This document shows positions 45,701 to 57,841 of a stretch of DNA of 64,000 bases, piece after piece (positions within the stretch are counted from its first letter, which is position 1; every line of letters begins with the position of its first letter). The DNA lies in NCBI GenBank assembly GCA_005281725.1, contig SSBO01000015.1:1-64000 (forward strand), written 5' to 3'. A program made the translations under genes and the position numbers. This DNA comes from Wuchereria bancrofti. Lineage: Eukaryota > Nematoda > Chromadorea > Rhabditida > Onchocercidae. Below the pieces are notes generated by a model that was given only the letters and a program-made list of their open reading frames with translations, searched no databases and was not told the DNA's origin.

Positions 45701-48540
45701 TTGCATCAAAATGAAACTTCTTTTTTAATTCTGATCAAAATTATCACATTTTTTGCTACAGTATTTGAATGTGCTGATATCAGTCGCGTGATATTATGGC
45801 GTAAAAAGACAACAAGCAATAATAATGGTCCATTTTTTCCTTATAAACCTACAATACGAGAATCAACAAATCTGCACCATACAGATGATATTTTCCATAA
45901 ACATATTAGTATGACAAATCACTCTACTGATAAAAGGTATTTGTTAATTTTTTTTATCAATTTTTATAAAATTTTCTGCAGATAATAATAATCGATTAAA
46001 AGTATCTCAAGCTATCTTTGTTACTGATAAAAGGTCATTTTGTTATTAAAATTTATCTTTAATATTACTTTTTCCATTAGCTACTTTTTATTACTTAGAT
46101 TTTAATTAACTTTTTATGATAAATTTTTTGAAATAATATTTGTGTTTTTTTGCAAATATTAATTTACTTATTAATTTTGAATATATCAATTATACGCTTA
46201 ATACGTCATATAAATGTTTACATACATTGGTGGTAATTTTTAGCGATGATTTCATTCATGCGTCATACGTACGTGGTGGTCCACTTTTGAATACGTTCAT
46301 CCTAACACAGGCACCACTTCCGTCAACAATTAATGATTTCTGGCAAATGGTCTGGCAGGAACGTTCAAAATACATTATCATGTTATGCAAGGCTGTTGAT
46401 ATGAAACGTTTAGGCCTATTGGATAAAGTATTACCTAACACTTGCGTGTATTACTGGCCAAGGCAATATTTTTCTTTTTATATAAATAAGTGTGATCAGT
46501 TTTTGAAGAATTCTTTCACTCAGAAATATCAAAAGTATTTTATTGCTTCTAGTAGGTAATCAGTAATCAGTAACTAAAATTCATTAACAGTGTGTTTTAG
46601 GTTGTCTGATAAAAAGAAAAAAATAATTAAAATTAAAGTCTAATTAAATTATAGCATAAATGACATCACATTAACAGTATTTTATATGTTTTAAAATTGC
46701 ATGAAATTTTAGAACACTATTTGTCTTTTTTTTTTAGAAAAAAACGGTCTTATTTCTCGTTAACATGTATAATTAGTATACAGCTGCTTATTTAATATAT
46801 TTCAATAATTTCAATTATATTAAATTTTATTTCTTATTTCAATATTTTATTTAAGTTCATAACATTTGGTGTTGAAAGTGTCGCCTTTCATCAAATATTA
46901 CCATTATTAACTTTTCCTTTGAAAGTTTTGAAATATTTTATATAATATCAGCGGTAACATTATAATTAATAACAATAAACAGATGACAATAATATTAATG
47001 CCTTTTCTTCAAATTTCATTATTACATTGTAGAATTGTTATGGAAAAAAAGCAGAAATTCTGATTTAAAACACAATAATTTTGGATTTTAAAATTATCAT
47101 TTAAATAGATATGAACATGACAAGGTTCAGTACGGTGATTACATTGTTTGCAATATTAAAATGGATTGTACCATTGATCCACTTTTCAATGTCACCCATT
47201 TAACTGTGCATCGAGTTGATGACGAAGAAGGCTTTGTGCATAAGTTAGAACATTGGCAATACGATTGGAATGATTTCACCGATTTTTATTGGCCATTACG
47301 CATACTTCGAAGGTATTACTTTACTGCTTTTATCAATAAAACTTTCTTATCACTTCTGTTTTATCGTTCAAAGATCATTGCAATCATTATTTATCTTCAT
47401 CTAACACCACTATTATTATTATCGTTAATATCATCGTTCCTGTCAATATCATATCATTATCATCTTATCATTAATGTCATCAATATCAGTTATCACAAAC
47501 ATCATTCATTTAATCGCCTTACCGCTTGTATTTTTTTTATTTCAAATTTTGTGCAATAGGAAATGGTAGCAATACCGTACTTGACATACGGTATTAACTG
47601 TTGTACTGTTACCATTTCCTATCGTAGAACAGTAATATAGTTATTATTTATGATGCGTTGTTGAATTTTTTGTAACAAAAATGTTTTTTTACATAAATTT
47701 TTATCATTTTTTAAATTTGTAGAGCACGCTTATCACCGGCGCCAACAATTATACATTGTTTGGATGGTTGTGGTCGTTCTGGTACTTTGGTCACTATAGA
47801 AGTGCTCCTAATGCATTTACTTAGAGGTTAAAATTAAATTTAATAACTTTGCTTTCTTATAAATGATTGATTGATGGTATTAAAAATAAAACGGGCAAAT
47901 AATTTTTTTAGGAAATAATCTATTAATAAAGTTACTAAAATGATTTTTTTTTTAAAATTACGATCAATCTTACGAGTGAACATTTTGATATTCTATATTA
48001 GTATATATCTTCTAGTATAAATGCAACAATAAATACTGTTTAGATGTAAAATTAAAATCAAAAAAAAAAAATAGTGATTAGATGTAAAGTTGTAAAATTA
48101 AAATTGACAAATCTTTCGTGGTTTTAAATTTATCAGTGATAATTTTTCTAATTTTCAATTTTTTTAAAATAAATATAATTAGACCAGCAGTTTTTGCAAA
48201 TAAAAACAAAATATTACTACCGTTTTTTTCTTTTTCAAAAAAGGAAATAAATCTATGCTGTATATTTCAATTTTCTAATGTAATTTATCTTAAAATATTT
48301 TTAGGTTCAGCTCGATATGATAAATTGGTACTTACAACAGCAATATTTGTGCGACTTCAACGACGTCATGCAATTTCGTCACCATTACAATATTTATTTA
48401 TCTATCGTACATTACTTCACTGGATGCAACCGTTTATTACTTCAAATATTTCACGTTTCATCCTTGGATTAATTTTTCCTGATTGGGGTTTTATTGGCAA
48501 ATATCAGCAAATGATTAGCTATCGTTATAGATTTAAATGA
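42773..48540 (+). CDS. Nematode-type protein tyrosine phosphatase with unknown N-terminal half
   Basis: Eleven exons: 42773-42823, 43129-43317, 43492-43655, 43989-44091, 44518-44664, 45012-45126, 45762-45936, 46244-46462, 47109-47312, 47723-47826, 48305-48540; about 568 aa. Residues 250-568 are a classical PTP domain: KARN..FECADISRVIL (substrate-loop region, without the usual KNRY tyrosine), DDFIHASYV, TQAPLPSTINDFWQMVWQE, IIMLC, YWPR..VQYGDYIV, then IHCLDGCGRSGT with Cys468 and Arg474, and PLQYLFIYRTLL. The general-acid loop reads WND (441-443) instead of WPD but keeps the Asp. Residues 1-245 resemble no domain I know; they are polar and partly helical (YEAYKIRALNQRLEQYKIDE). No signal peptide or membrane span is visible, so it is probably cytoplasmic. 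Exon 8 best ends at a GC donor. A GT donor 27 bases later is an in-phase alternative that adds nine residues. Confidence 0.87.
47556..47622. repeat. Imperfect hairpin in a PTP intron
   Basis: Outer arms ATAGGAAATGGTA (47556-47568) and its exact complement (47610-47622), and inner arms AATACCGTA (47571-47579) and its complement (47587-47595), enclose a 7-base loop. The sides are separated by 2 and 14 bases, so the fold carries an asymmetric bulge. It lies between exons 9 and 10. Confidence 0.8.
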
Positions 48541-51513
48541 CATAATGTGAAGTGATATGATATGATACGATATCATCAATGACTGATTTATTAAAAAACA
48601 AAAAATATGACAACATTCTGTTTTAAAAGAAACTTTTGATGAATATTTGAAGTATGAATAATCAAAAAGATGTTAATGTAAGAGGTAAAAAATCTTTTTA
48701 GTCTTTGTTAAAATAAAATTTTCCAAAAATTTCTAGAAAATTTGTAACAGTGCTTTAGAATTTTTTCCTTCTATTTACAAGCTTAAAGTTAAGTCTAAAT
48801 ACTGAAACTTTTTTATTTACTTTGAGCTTTTACTGCTAATCAGTGTTTGCTATATTAAATTGTAATTGTGATATAATAAATATTTGCAAAAGTTCAGACT
48901 TGCTTTTTAATTTTTACATAAATGTTTTTCTTCTGAATATTGTTCGCACTTTTTTATCCTGAATTTAATATTATAAATTTTGTTACCACATCATTTACGG
49001 TTTATCGTTTGGTACATTTTTGCATAGAAGCATTGCAGAAAGAACGTTCTTTGCAAGTTACGTGTGTTACGTAACGTCAAGTCTTGCACGCCACCTAGTA
49101 TATTCCTATCCTTATGTCTGTAAATGTTTCAAATGCGTTTTCGTCCAATATCATTTCTGCATTAATCAAAAAAACTAACTGATGATATGAACTCATTATT
49201 TTATTTACAGAATTTCTTTTAAACATTCAAATTCAAAGTATTTATTTGTATTTGGCCATCTAATAATCATAATTCTGAATATATTCCCCATTTATATTTA
49301 AAGTGAATTATACTTATTTAAGAGGCAAAATCAAACAAAAGAGATGATTTAATTAGCTAAATAAAAATTTTTGTTTAAAAAATGCAAAAAACCACATTTT
49401 TTTTTATCTCATCTTTTTTTTGCTTCTTCATAATCTTTGATATAATTAATGAAATTTAATAAATGGAAGCAATTATCAGCTATAATTTTTTAATAATAAA
49501 CGGATAGCATTACTTCAACTGACCTTCTTTAATGTCTTACCTAATTTCATCCCACTAAAGATTATTAGAAAGATTTCTTCTAAATTTTCAAAATGTAAGA
49601 GAATTTTCACTGTCGTCTTTTAAAAGCAAAGGAATGAATAAATTTTGGTCATCATTTGAACTTTAAATTTCAATTTTTCAATTTTTAACTATGCTATTTG
49701 AAATTATGGGTGAATTTTAAATATAATACATTAAATCTGAAAGATATTTAGCCTTTAAAATAAATAAAAAGTAGTTTAATTGTTTCTATGTGAATGCGCA
49801 TACTTGTATGTTTGTATGTGGATGTATGTTCATGTATGTATGCATGTAAGTTTATATGTTGTTTTCATCTTAGATATCAAATAATTTTGTTAAATTTAAA
49901 GCTTTAAATAAGTCTTAAATAAACTATCAGTGATAATATATGCATTAATAATTACATTCGGAAGAAAAAAAAGTCTAAAATGGCATTCTTTCCTTCCATT
50001 TTTCTTTTTTTCAACAGGAAATATTCCAAATTTAATTTTCACCTACCTTATAAAATTTGACATATTTTGATTTACCGTTTAAATTTTTACTTTAATTGAA
50101 AAATTGAAATGATAATGTTGAAGATGGACGGACATGGAAGGATTAAATAAAATGAAAAAATATTATCCTTTAAATAAAGGAGGATTAAATAAAATGGAAA
50201 AATATTTCCATTCATTCACATCTTTGAAAAGTTAAAAAAAAAAGAAAGAATTTTTTTTTGCAATTCAATTCTGGAAAAAATTTTTTTTCTTTCAATTTGA
50301 GTAATACTGCGCTAAAATTTGCTAAATTATGGCTATAAATAAAACAAAAAAGACTAATTACTTCTTTTTAGCAATAATAATTTATTAATTTTATTTCCTT
50401 TTCGTCTTTTTTCTTTCACATTTGTTTTTTTTTTTTTATTACCAATCATTTTATTTTAATTTAATCAATTCATCTAATTAATTAGATCACTATTTTTAGC
50501 TTTTGCCCCTTTATATTTTTTTCTTTTCAAAATTTTTTCTATGTATAAAGAAATAAAAAGAGGGAAAGAGGGACAGAGAGAGAGAGAGAGAAGGAATGGT
50601 AATGAAGAGATAAATAGTGATAATATTCTCTTCGAAACCTTACTTTATATAATTTTCTTTGTAATAAAAAAAAGGAAAAAAAAAGGAATTCCATTTATTT
50701 CAAACCAGGTCACTTCTCTCTCTCTCTCTCTCAGATGAAATTGTTTCAGAGTGATAGAAAGGCATTTCAATTACTTCTCATAATTTTGAATTACAAAAAA
50801 AAAGAAAGGAAGAAATGGTAGCGGTAGTGTCCATGGCACATTGTCCATTGTTGTATTGTCGTCAATTCTCGGCTGACAGTTTATTTATTTATTTAAAAAT
50901 CGTTTTTTGAAATTGTTCATTTTTATACTTTTAAAAATATATTTATATGTATTTTCCATAATTAACAAATGATTAACATAATTAGTAATTAATTATATGT
51001 GAAATTAATTTTCATATTTACTGAAACTAACTTTCCATTTTTGCCAACTTATTTTCACAAAATTATATTCCCAAAACTTATTTGCAACTGAAAGTTTTTA
51101 CTTTCTTTTGCTTTAATTTTATATATGCTCTAATTAATTATTGGTATTCCATTCATTCATTCATGCAAAGTTATACTTATTTTACGTTATGTTTATGATT
51201 GGAGATATATTGTAATGGCAATATCATTTCATTAGAAATTAATTAATTTTAAGTAAAAAAGATAAATTTCTTGAAAAAATAGCAATTAAATTGAGAGACG
51301 GTAATTTTATTTCTTGAAAGATTAAATGCTTACAAAAATTTCAACATTTATTTTTTCTTTTTTACTAATAAACTTATTATTTAACTTCATTGCTGCTTAA
51401 ATTCAATAATTTTATTATTTCACCTTAATTTTCTTACTTATTGTTTAATTCAAATTTAATTGCTTCACATGGAGTTGTTCTATTTTTAAATTGTAAAATA
51501 CTTATACATTTAG
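48541..51513. other. Intergenic between PTP and collagen genes
   Basis: About 3 kb, AT-rich. It holds the PTP 3' flank, TATG-type repeats at 49800-49850, a duplicated AGGATTAAATAAAATG segment at about 50139 and 50171, and GA and CT microsatellites at 50576-50594 and 50716-50734. A slightly GC-richer patch at 49030-49110 matches no RNA or exon I know. The collagen promoter should lie at the right end. Confidence 0.5.
48712..48717 (+). terminator. Candidate poly(A) signal for the PTP gene
   Basis: AATAAA about 170 bases past the PTP stop codon. Other AT-rich variants occur nearby. Confidence 0.3.
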
Positions 51514-52940
51514 ATGTTTTATGGTACTATAGCCGGCATAACTTTTTTAATTAGTGCTTTCACAATATTAGCACAATTAATTTTATTGCCAATATTTTTC
51601 AAGCGCACGGGTATTATACGAAATGATATTGAGGAACGCATGAAATTATTTAAGGTTAGCTAATTACTATTTATTATAATTAATTATTAAAAATAAAAAA
51701 GAAATTGTCATTTTTTTTCCTCCAGAAAAAGAAAATAATTTACTATCATTGGTAATAATTTTGGTTAACTGTTTCAATTAGTATTTTAAAATATTTCGAA
51801 CTATTTTGAAATGAGTTGAAAAATGAACTGAAATATTTTTGACAAAATATACTTAAAGATGAGTTGTACTTTTGGCAGTTTATTTATAGATATTAGCTGA
51901 TATAGGTGATACCAATCTTGCTGGAAAACGTCAAGAATTGTTACGTAGAAAAAAATCAATAAATACTTGTCCACCACCAGAACCTGGACCACCAGGACCA
52001 CCAGGTACATAATAGTCGAGATTTTTTATGTAGATGGCAATTTGGCTTTAGTTCAAATTAAATTAAGTTCGAATGATTCAATTAATTTCTTTTTAGGAGA
52101 TCCAGGTGAGGATGGAGAACAAGGTGATGATGGACCTATTGGATTACCAGGAAAAAGTACATTTGAATTGTTAGAAGAAATACAGCAACAATGCATCATT
52201 TGTCCACAAGGAGAACGTGGACCTCCCGGAGCACCCGGTAATCAGGGAATACAAGGTCCAAAGGGTGATCGAGGTGTTCCTGGACTTCCCGGATTAGATG
52301 GCCAAGATGGTATTTCTTCGAATTTTATTTTAATTTAACAAGATTTGTTGCAAGAATTAATCAAGCCTTTTAGTTTCGTTTTTTTAGGTGAAATTGGCCT
52401 AGAAGGAGCACAAGGGTACAATGGCACAAGTGGAACGAGAGGCCCAAAAGGACCAGATGGGAAACCTGCTACAGGTGGTGTCGGAGAACCAGGCCCAAAA
52501 GGATTACCTGGCTCAATTGGTAGAACTGGACCGCAAGGTCCTCGAGGTAATTCGTGTTTAATTGATAAACTAAGAAGTTTGTAATTTCAAATATAAAACA
52601 TCAATTTTTAGGTAAAAGGAACTATGTGTATGGACCTCCTGGACCAGACGGTAAGAAAGGTGTTAAAGGAATGGATGGTCTCCCCGGGAATTTTGGTCCA
52701 AGAGGTAATCGAGGACCAATCGGTGAACCTGGCGCTAATGCAATCTTCTGTCCATGTCCATTAGAAATGGAATTGTTTGATGCAAAACAAACGGTTCTAA
52801 TATATTTATTAAAAAACTTTAAAATTGCTTAATATCTTAAATCAAAAATCAATTTCTATCTATACTTAAGCAATTTTTGTTTTTTTTTTTTTTTTTCGCA
52901 TATTTTTCTTATAAGAAAGTTTTTAACAAGTAATGTTATT

Positions 52941-52976
<36 letters not shown>

Positions 52977-53140
52977 TGGTAGAAGAGAAAGAGAAAGAAA
53001 AGTGCTAGGAGTTAGAATTTTGAGAAATTAAATTTTTTTTTTTGCAATTTCTTTAAATCTTACTGCAAACATTCTTGTCTTTCATATTGTTTCCAGAAGA
53101 AAAATAAAAGAAAAGAAAACTTTTTAGAGTAAACCACAAC

Positions 53141-53171
<31 letters not shown>

Positions 53172-55538
53172 GTTGACAAAAATAAAAAGGAAGAAAAAAG
53201 GGAAAAATGAAAAAATACATGAAAATTCAACTCAAATTTCAGTACTAATTAATAATCATCCCTCATTATCATCCATTTACGACACTGATCACAAAAATAT
53301 GCGAAAATCTCTGAGTGGAATTTCAAATGCAAAATCAAAACAGTTATTCAACAAGCCGACAAATATTCCACATGAAAATATACCACAACAATTTCTTCAA
53401 ATTTCACCGTTATCAGCAATAATTGAAATACCGAATGATGAAGAAGGTAGTATTGATAAAGATTAATTTTAATATCAAAACTATTTCATTTCAAAGATAA
53501 AATCTTATTTTTTGCCTTTATTGTTGTTTAGATAAAATAAATATGTTAATATTGCTCATTTCCATTAAATTATATTCATTTATACTTTTTGATTATTTAA
53601 ATTATTTATTTAAAATCATTCAATCTAATATCTAATTTGTTCAGTTTTTGCTTTTTTCCCTTTCATTTTGTTAAAAGTAACTTTCGAAGATGAATTATAA
53701 AAATGTTAGTAATGCCAATTTATTTACTTAAAGCTTTCTTTTCACTTATTTAATTTAATTTTCTTCTGCTCTATTGGACAGCAAAAAGAACTGTTATTTT
53801 AGGATGTTTTTAATTAACAATGAAATGCGATAATACTCTTTTTTTTCCCAATTTCATACAGCTTTCAATATTTTAATGCTAACTGACATAAAATTATTGA
53901 TTGTAAAAGAAAAAAAAAACTATGGAAGAAATGAATCATTTTAAAATTTTAAATAAAATTTAGATTCAAGGAACGAAAAGACTAGAAGTCCAATTAATGC
54001 AAGTGATAACGATGATGGTGATAATGATGATAAGCTATTGCTGCATAGTGCAAACAGCGAACTAGAAGATATAACGATTGTAGACAACGATCACAATTCG
54101 GATGGAACAAAAATTCGAATCAACTCATTACCATCATCATTGAAATATCAACATCAATTAACATCAAAAATTCAATCAGTTAATAGTAATCAAGAAAATG
54201 AAGTTAGTTTTATATGTGTGTTAAACTTTTTTTCCTCAAAAATTCATTTGAAAGAAATGAAAAATAATAATTATCGTATGATAATATATGTAATAAAGAA
54301 GAATTAATTTTTTATTATCATTATTGTTTCATTGTATATGCTATTATGTGTCTTTAAATAGAACAAGAAATTATAGCTAACAATTAGAAAAAAAAATAAA
54401 AGTAAATGTAAATGTGTAAAAATTGAGTTTTAAATTACAATAGTTAAACGAATAGCTGAAGTGAAATAATTGCATGACGAGTAGAATTTATATTTTTTTA
54501 AACTTTTAAGAATTTATATATTTTGCGTGAATTACTTGCTATTTTGATTGAATTTTATCAATTCTTCTCAAATCAGTTGTTTTGTTTTTTTTTTTGAAGT
54601 TTTTAAAAGCTAAAAAATTTTGCAATATTTACACCTTTGATACCTTTTTTAGGTTTTTTTTTTCTTTCGCTAAATCAACAATTTTGATGATTTGACAAGG
54701 AAAAGTGAATTATCAAGATTTTCAGGATGAAATAAGCGATTTAACACATAAAGATGAACTTTATCCTAAAATAGAGCAACAGCATATTCCTGAAATTAAC
54801 GAAAATAATATCCATCAAACGCAACATCTTAGCGATATTGCAAATTATCTCACAGAAAATCGTCGTATTGCGATTGGTGATACTAAAGATAGTAAAAGTG
54901 AACAAATTCATGGCATATTGCATGATCAAAAAGTTATAAAAGGTTATCAATTTATTAACAATTATTTTAGAAATATAAATTTTAATTTGTAAAAATTTCC
55001 CATACTTGTGAGGCAAATTAAGTTTTGGTGGTAAATTTATATACTAATACAAAGCAATCATTATAATAGTATTTCTAATCAATGTGATAAAAACTCTGAC
55101 AAGTAAGTAGTGGTTACTACTTTGATAAATAGTAAGTAGTGATACTTTAAATAATATTTTTATTTGAGGAGCTCGTAATTTAGATTTTAATCAAGTACCT
55201 ACCAAAAATTCAGATAAATGAGCAATTATTATGAAATTAAAAAAAAAAAAAAAGATATTAGACTTTATCATATCATAAAATATTTCCATGCCCAATTTAT
55301 TATTATTATTATTAACAATATTATGTATTTTTCAGAAGATGAAGCAAGCAAAATTAGCATAATAGAAAATGAAAGAATAAAATTAACGGTAGCAACAATA
55401 ACAACAATGACTACCACTGTTACTACTGCTACTATCGCTACCACGTCAAAGCCATTAATAACCGGATATCCGGATGAAACAACCGGTTCAACTCGTTCAC
55501 GTTTCATATACGTAACTAAACGTCCGAAACCACTTTAA
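51514..55538 (+). CDS. Transmembrane collagen with long disordered C-terminal tail
   Basis: Nine in-phase exons: 51514-51654, 51890-52004, 52097-52309, 52388-52546, 52612-52793, 53128-53446, 53964-54202, 54726-54942, 55336-55538; about 595 aa. Residues 4-29 are an uncleaved membrane anchor ([20 protein letters not shown]), as in nematode cuticle collagens. A basic LLRRKK near 64-69 is a furin-like site. Gly-X-Y repeats run from Cys74 ([12 protein letters not shown]) to about residue 255, broken by [17 protein letters not shown] and by KRNYVYG, and end with [13 protein letters not shown]. Exons 6-9 add 325 residues without Gly-X-Y: a (CAA)n polyQ run, KRKKKGK, an Asp/Asn-rich part and a Thr-rich end ([15 protein letters not shown]) finishing [11 protein letters not shown]. 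Cuticle collagens usually stop soon after the last Cys box. Reading through the exon 5 donor instead gives a 284-aa protein ending at 52832. The ATG directly follows a TTTAG acceptor. Confidence 0.83.
52936..52974. repeat. (AG)n microsatellite in a collagen intron
   Basis: About 15 AG units between exon 5 and exon 6 of the collagen gene. Confidence 0.9.
53136..53170 (+). repeat. (CAA)n tract coding polyglutamine in the collagen tail
   Basis: About 11 CAA or near-CAA codons in frame at the start of exon 6, giving a polyQ run with one Arg. A likely source of length variation in the tail. Confidence 0.85.
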
Positions 55539-57841
55539 GCAACATTTGGCAAGCCATATATGTTGAACATAATTAAAACAGGATAGATATTCAACGACAT
55601 TCATTATTTTTCTTATTGAAAAAATCAATTATGAATATAAATTTCTAAAAGTTAAATATTTTTTAATAAGACGAAAAATTCATTGACATAGATGACAAAG
55701 CTTTTTTTGAAAATTTTATTTGAAATAAGAATGAAACTATTTGTTTTTTCCACTATTTACATACTACGAGTTCTTTTCCCAACGTGCATTCCTCATTTTC
55801 TTTTTTCTTTTTTTTTTGTTGTAACTTCAAAAATATATTATTTTTCATATCATGCTAATAATGTGATTTGTTTACTCACTTTGTGTATGTATAAAAAAAA
55901 ATTCTTTTTTCTTTACTATTTTTTAAAATAACATTTTGATGTTAGCTTCTCAATTAACAAGTAAATATTCATCTAAACATCTCTTAGATCATAAAGGATG
56001 TTTTCATACTTTCCAGTTTTATTTGAAATAAGAATGAAATTAAAATTATTATTAATCCATTCGAATTGGTTAATACAGTTGAAGAAATACTAATGGTTAA
56101 CATTCAAGGCATTCAGTTATCGGATATATGTTTCAATGAATATATGAGAAATTACTAAATTCTACTCTCAATCTGATTAAATAAATAAGGAAAAATAATT
56201 TCCTAATTAATAAAATATTAGAAATGTAGTGTAACACTTTTGATAAAATAATCATCCAAAAGATAAAACTGCATACAAATCCAAAGTTTACCCTTACAAT
56301 CAAAACCCTTTAATTATACTGCCTATTTGATTGAGTTCCTGATTTTCAACCATTAAATATACCCGTAAAAACAATTTACATTATTGGCTAATTTTTTGCT
56401 CGAAAAAAAAATCGATCATTTTGACAAAATGAAATCGTACTAAATTGATTACACATTCCTTATGCTTCCATTAAAATATGTAATCCTATTGCCAGTTGAC
56501 AGTCATCTGTCATCTTTCATTTAAATCGAATTCCCCCTTGTTGCATTCATTATTGAGTCTCGTCTCTTCCTTCACTGTTTTAGACAATATCTCATCATCA
56601 CTGACAAATTAAATCAGACGTACAATACACTTGATAGCCTCTTATCTTCCGCATCCATCGTTTACTACTGCATCGTGTCACTTCACTGTTCATTAGAACA
56701 GTAAAAGCTTAATCCCTCCACTTCTTCCGTCCGTCTCACTAAAGTTTCAGTGAAATTAAAAAGACCATATTGTCTATCGATCGATTACATTTGATAAAAA
56801 TAGCACAAAACTTGGATTTAGAAATATTATGCGTAGAAATCTTTAAGTGATAAGAGTTTAATGTTCTTGAGAAAAATCTCTACAGTTATCAATATAGACG
56901 GAAAACAATTCCAACAATCCAAAACTATTTTATTGAAGTAACTGTAATACATGTGAAAAAAGCGCGACATATCACTTAGGCTAATTGCGAACATGAGCGA
57001 AACCTGTCAAATATACTAATAGATGTTCAGTATAAAACGATCAATAATATTTTTATTCGTTAGCGTGTATATATATATATGTATAAAAACGAACAGCTGT
57101 AATAAAATTTTTAAAGAAACCGGAAAGATACTGTGTGTGGGAACACGTAATGTTTTGAAAAACGTTACGACAAGGTCGAAGTTAAACGGAATTGAAAACA
57201 CTTCCGTTATTAGGGTAATTTCACCGCAACTAGCTGTAGCAGTTAGTAAAAATGAAAAAGATCAAGTGATATACAAATCATCATTTGAGTACTGTTTTTG
57301 ATATTTTAACGAGACAAGAACTAAAATAATCCAAAATAATTGTTAACAACATCAACTTTTAAATTATGTATATTATTTGCTTCCAACATTGTCAGAAAGA
57401 TTTTCCAGTATTCCAACACTAAGAGCACTATTTCATGCATCATAGAGGAAGCTAGTGAATTCTAGTGAATCCTTCATAACAAAGACAAGAAAGAAATGAC
57501 CAAACAAAATTCCGCAAATCACAGAAATCTTAATAAAGAACTGGGAAAATTTTAAAAACAGCCTGTAACGAATTTCACTTATGTAACTGTTTCATGCATT
57601 TCCTAAATTCGAGAAATCATGAAAAAAATCACCTGTAAGGAAAAAGTAGAAGAAGGGTTCAAAAAAGTACAGAAATGTCTAGTTTTAATAAACAGAGCAT
57701 AATAAAGAAAGCGATCAACGAACAATGAACTATAAGACATTACCGCTAGAGTAATTGCCATAACGAACAAATACCCACCGAATAAGGAAATGAAATCATT
57801 TACCCAACATCATTAGCGTGAATGAAAAAAGAAATTCAAAG
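55539..57841. other. Convergent intergenic region between collagen and akirin
   Basis: 2.3 kb that must hold both 3' ends. The left half is AT-rich. The right half (56450-57840) is noticeably richer in GC, which may reflect a long akirin 3' UTR or an unrecognised transcript. It includes a 7-bp perfect hairpin near 56690 (ACTGTTC/GAACAGT) and the small open frame listed separately. Confidence 0.5.
57023..57301 (+). CDS. Possible small single-exon ORF with signal-like N-terminus
   Basis: 92 codons from ATG to TGA. The first 25 residues look like a signal peptide or anchor (KRSIIFLFVSVYIYICI). The rest is basic and polar with three further Cys (at about 27, 39 and 91). No family recognised. It lies in a GC-richer patch between convergent genes and has no promoter or splice evidence. 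It may be a chance frame opposite akirin 3' UTR. Confidence 0.22.
   Translation: MFSIKRSIIFLFVSVYIYICIKTNSCNKIFKETGKILCVGTRNVLKNVTTRSKLNGIENTSVIRVISPQLAVAVSKNEKDQVIYKSSFEYCF

Noticed and set aside
51484..51514. Additional upstream collagen exon before the ATG
   Set aside because: The TTTAG before the ATG fits an acceptor, but no upstream coding exon with a matching phase was found; a spliced leader or 5' UTR intron explains it as well.
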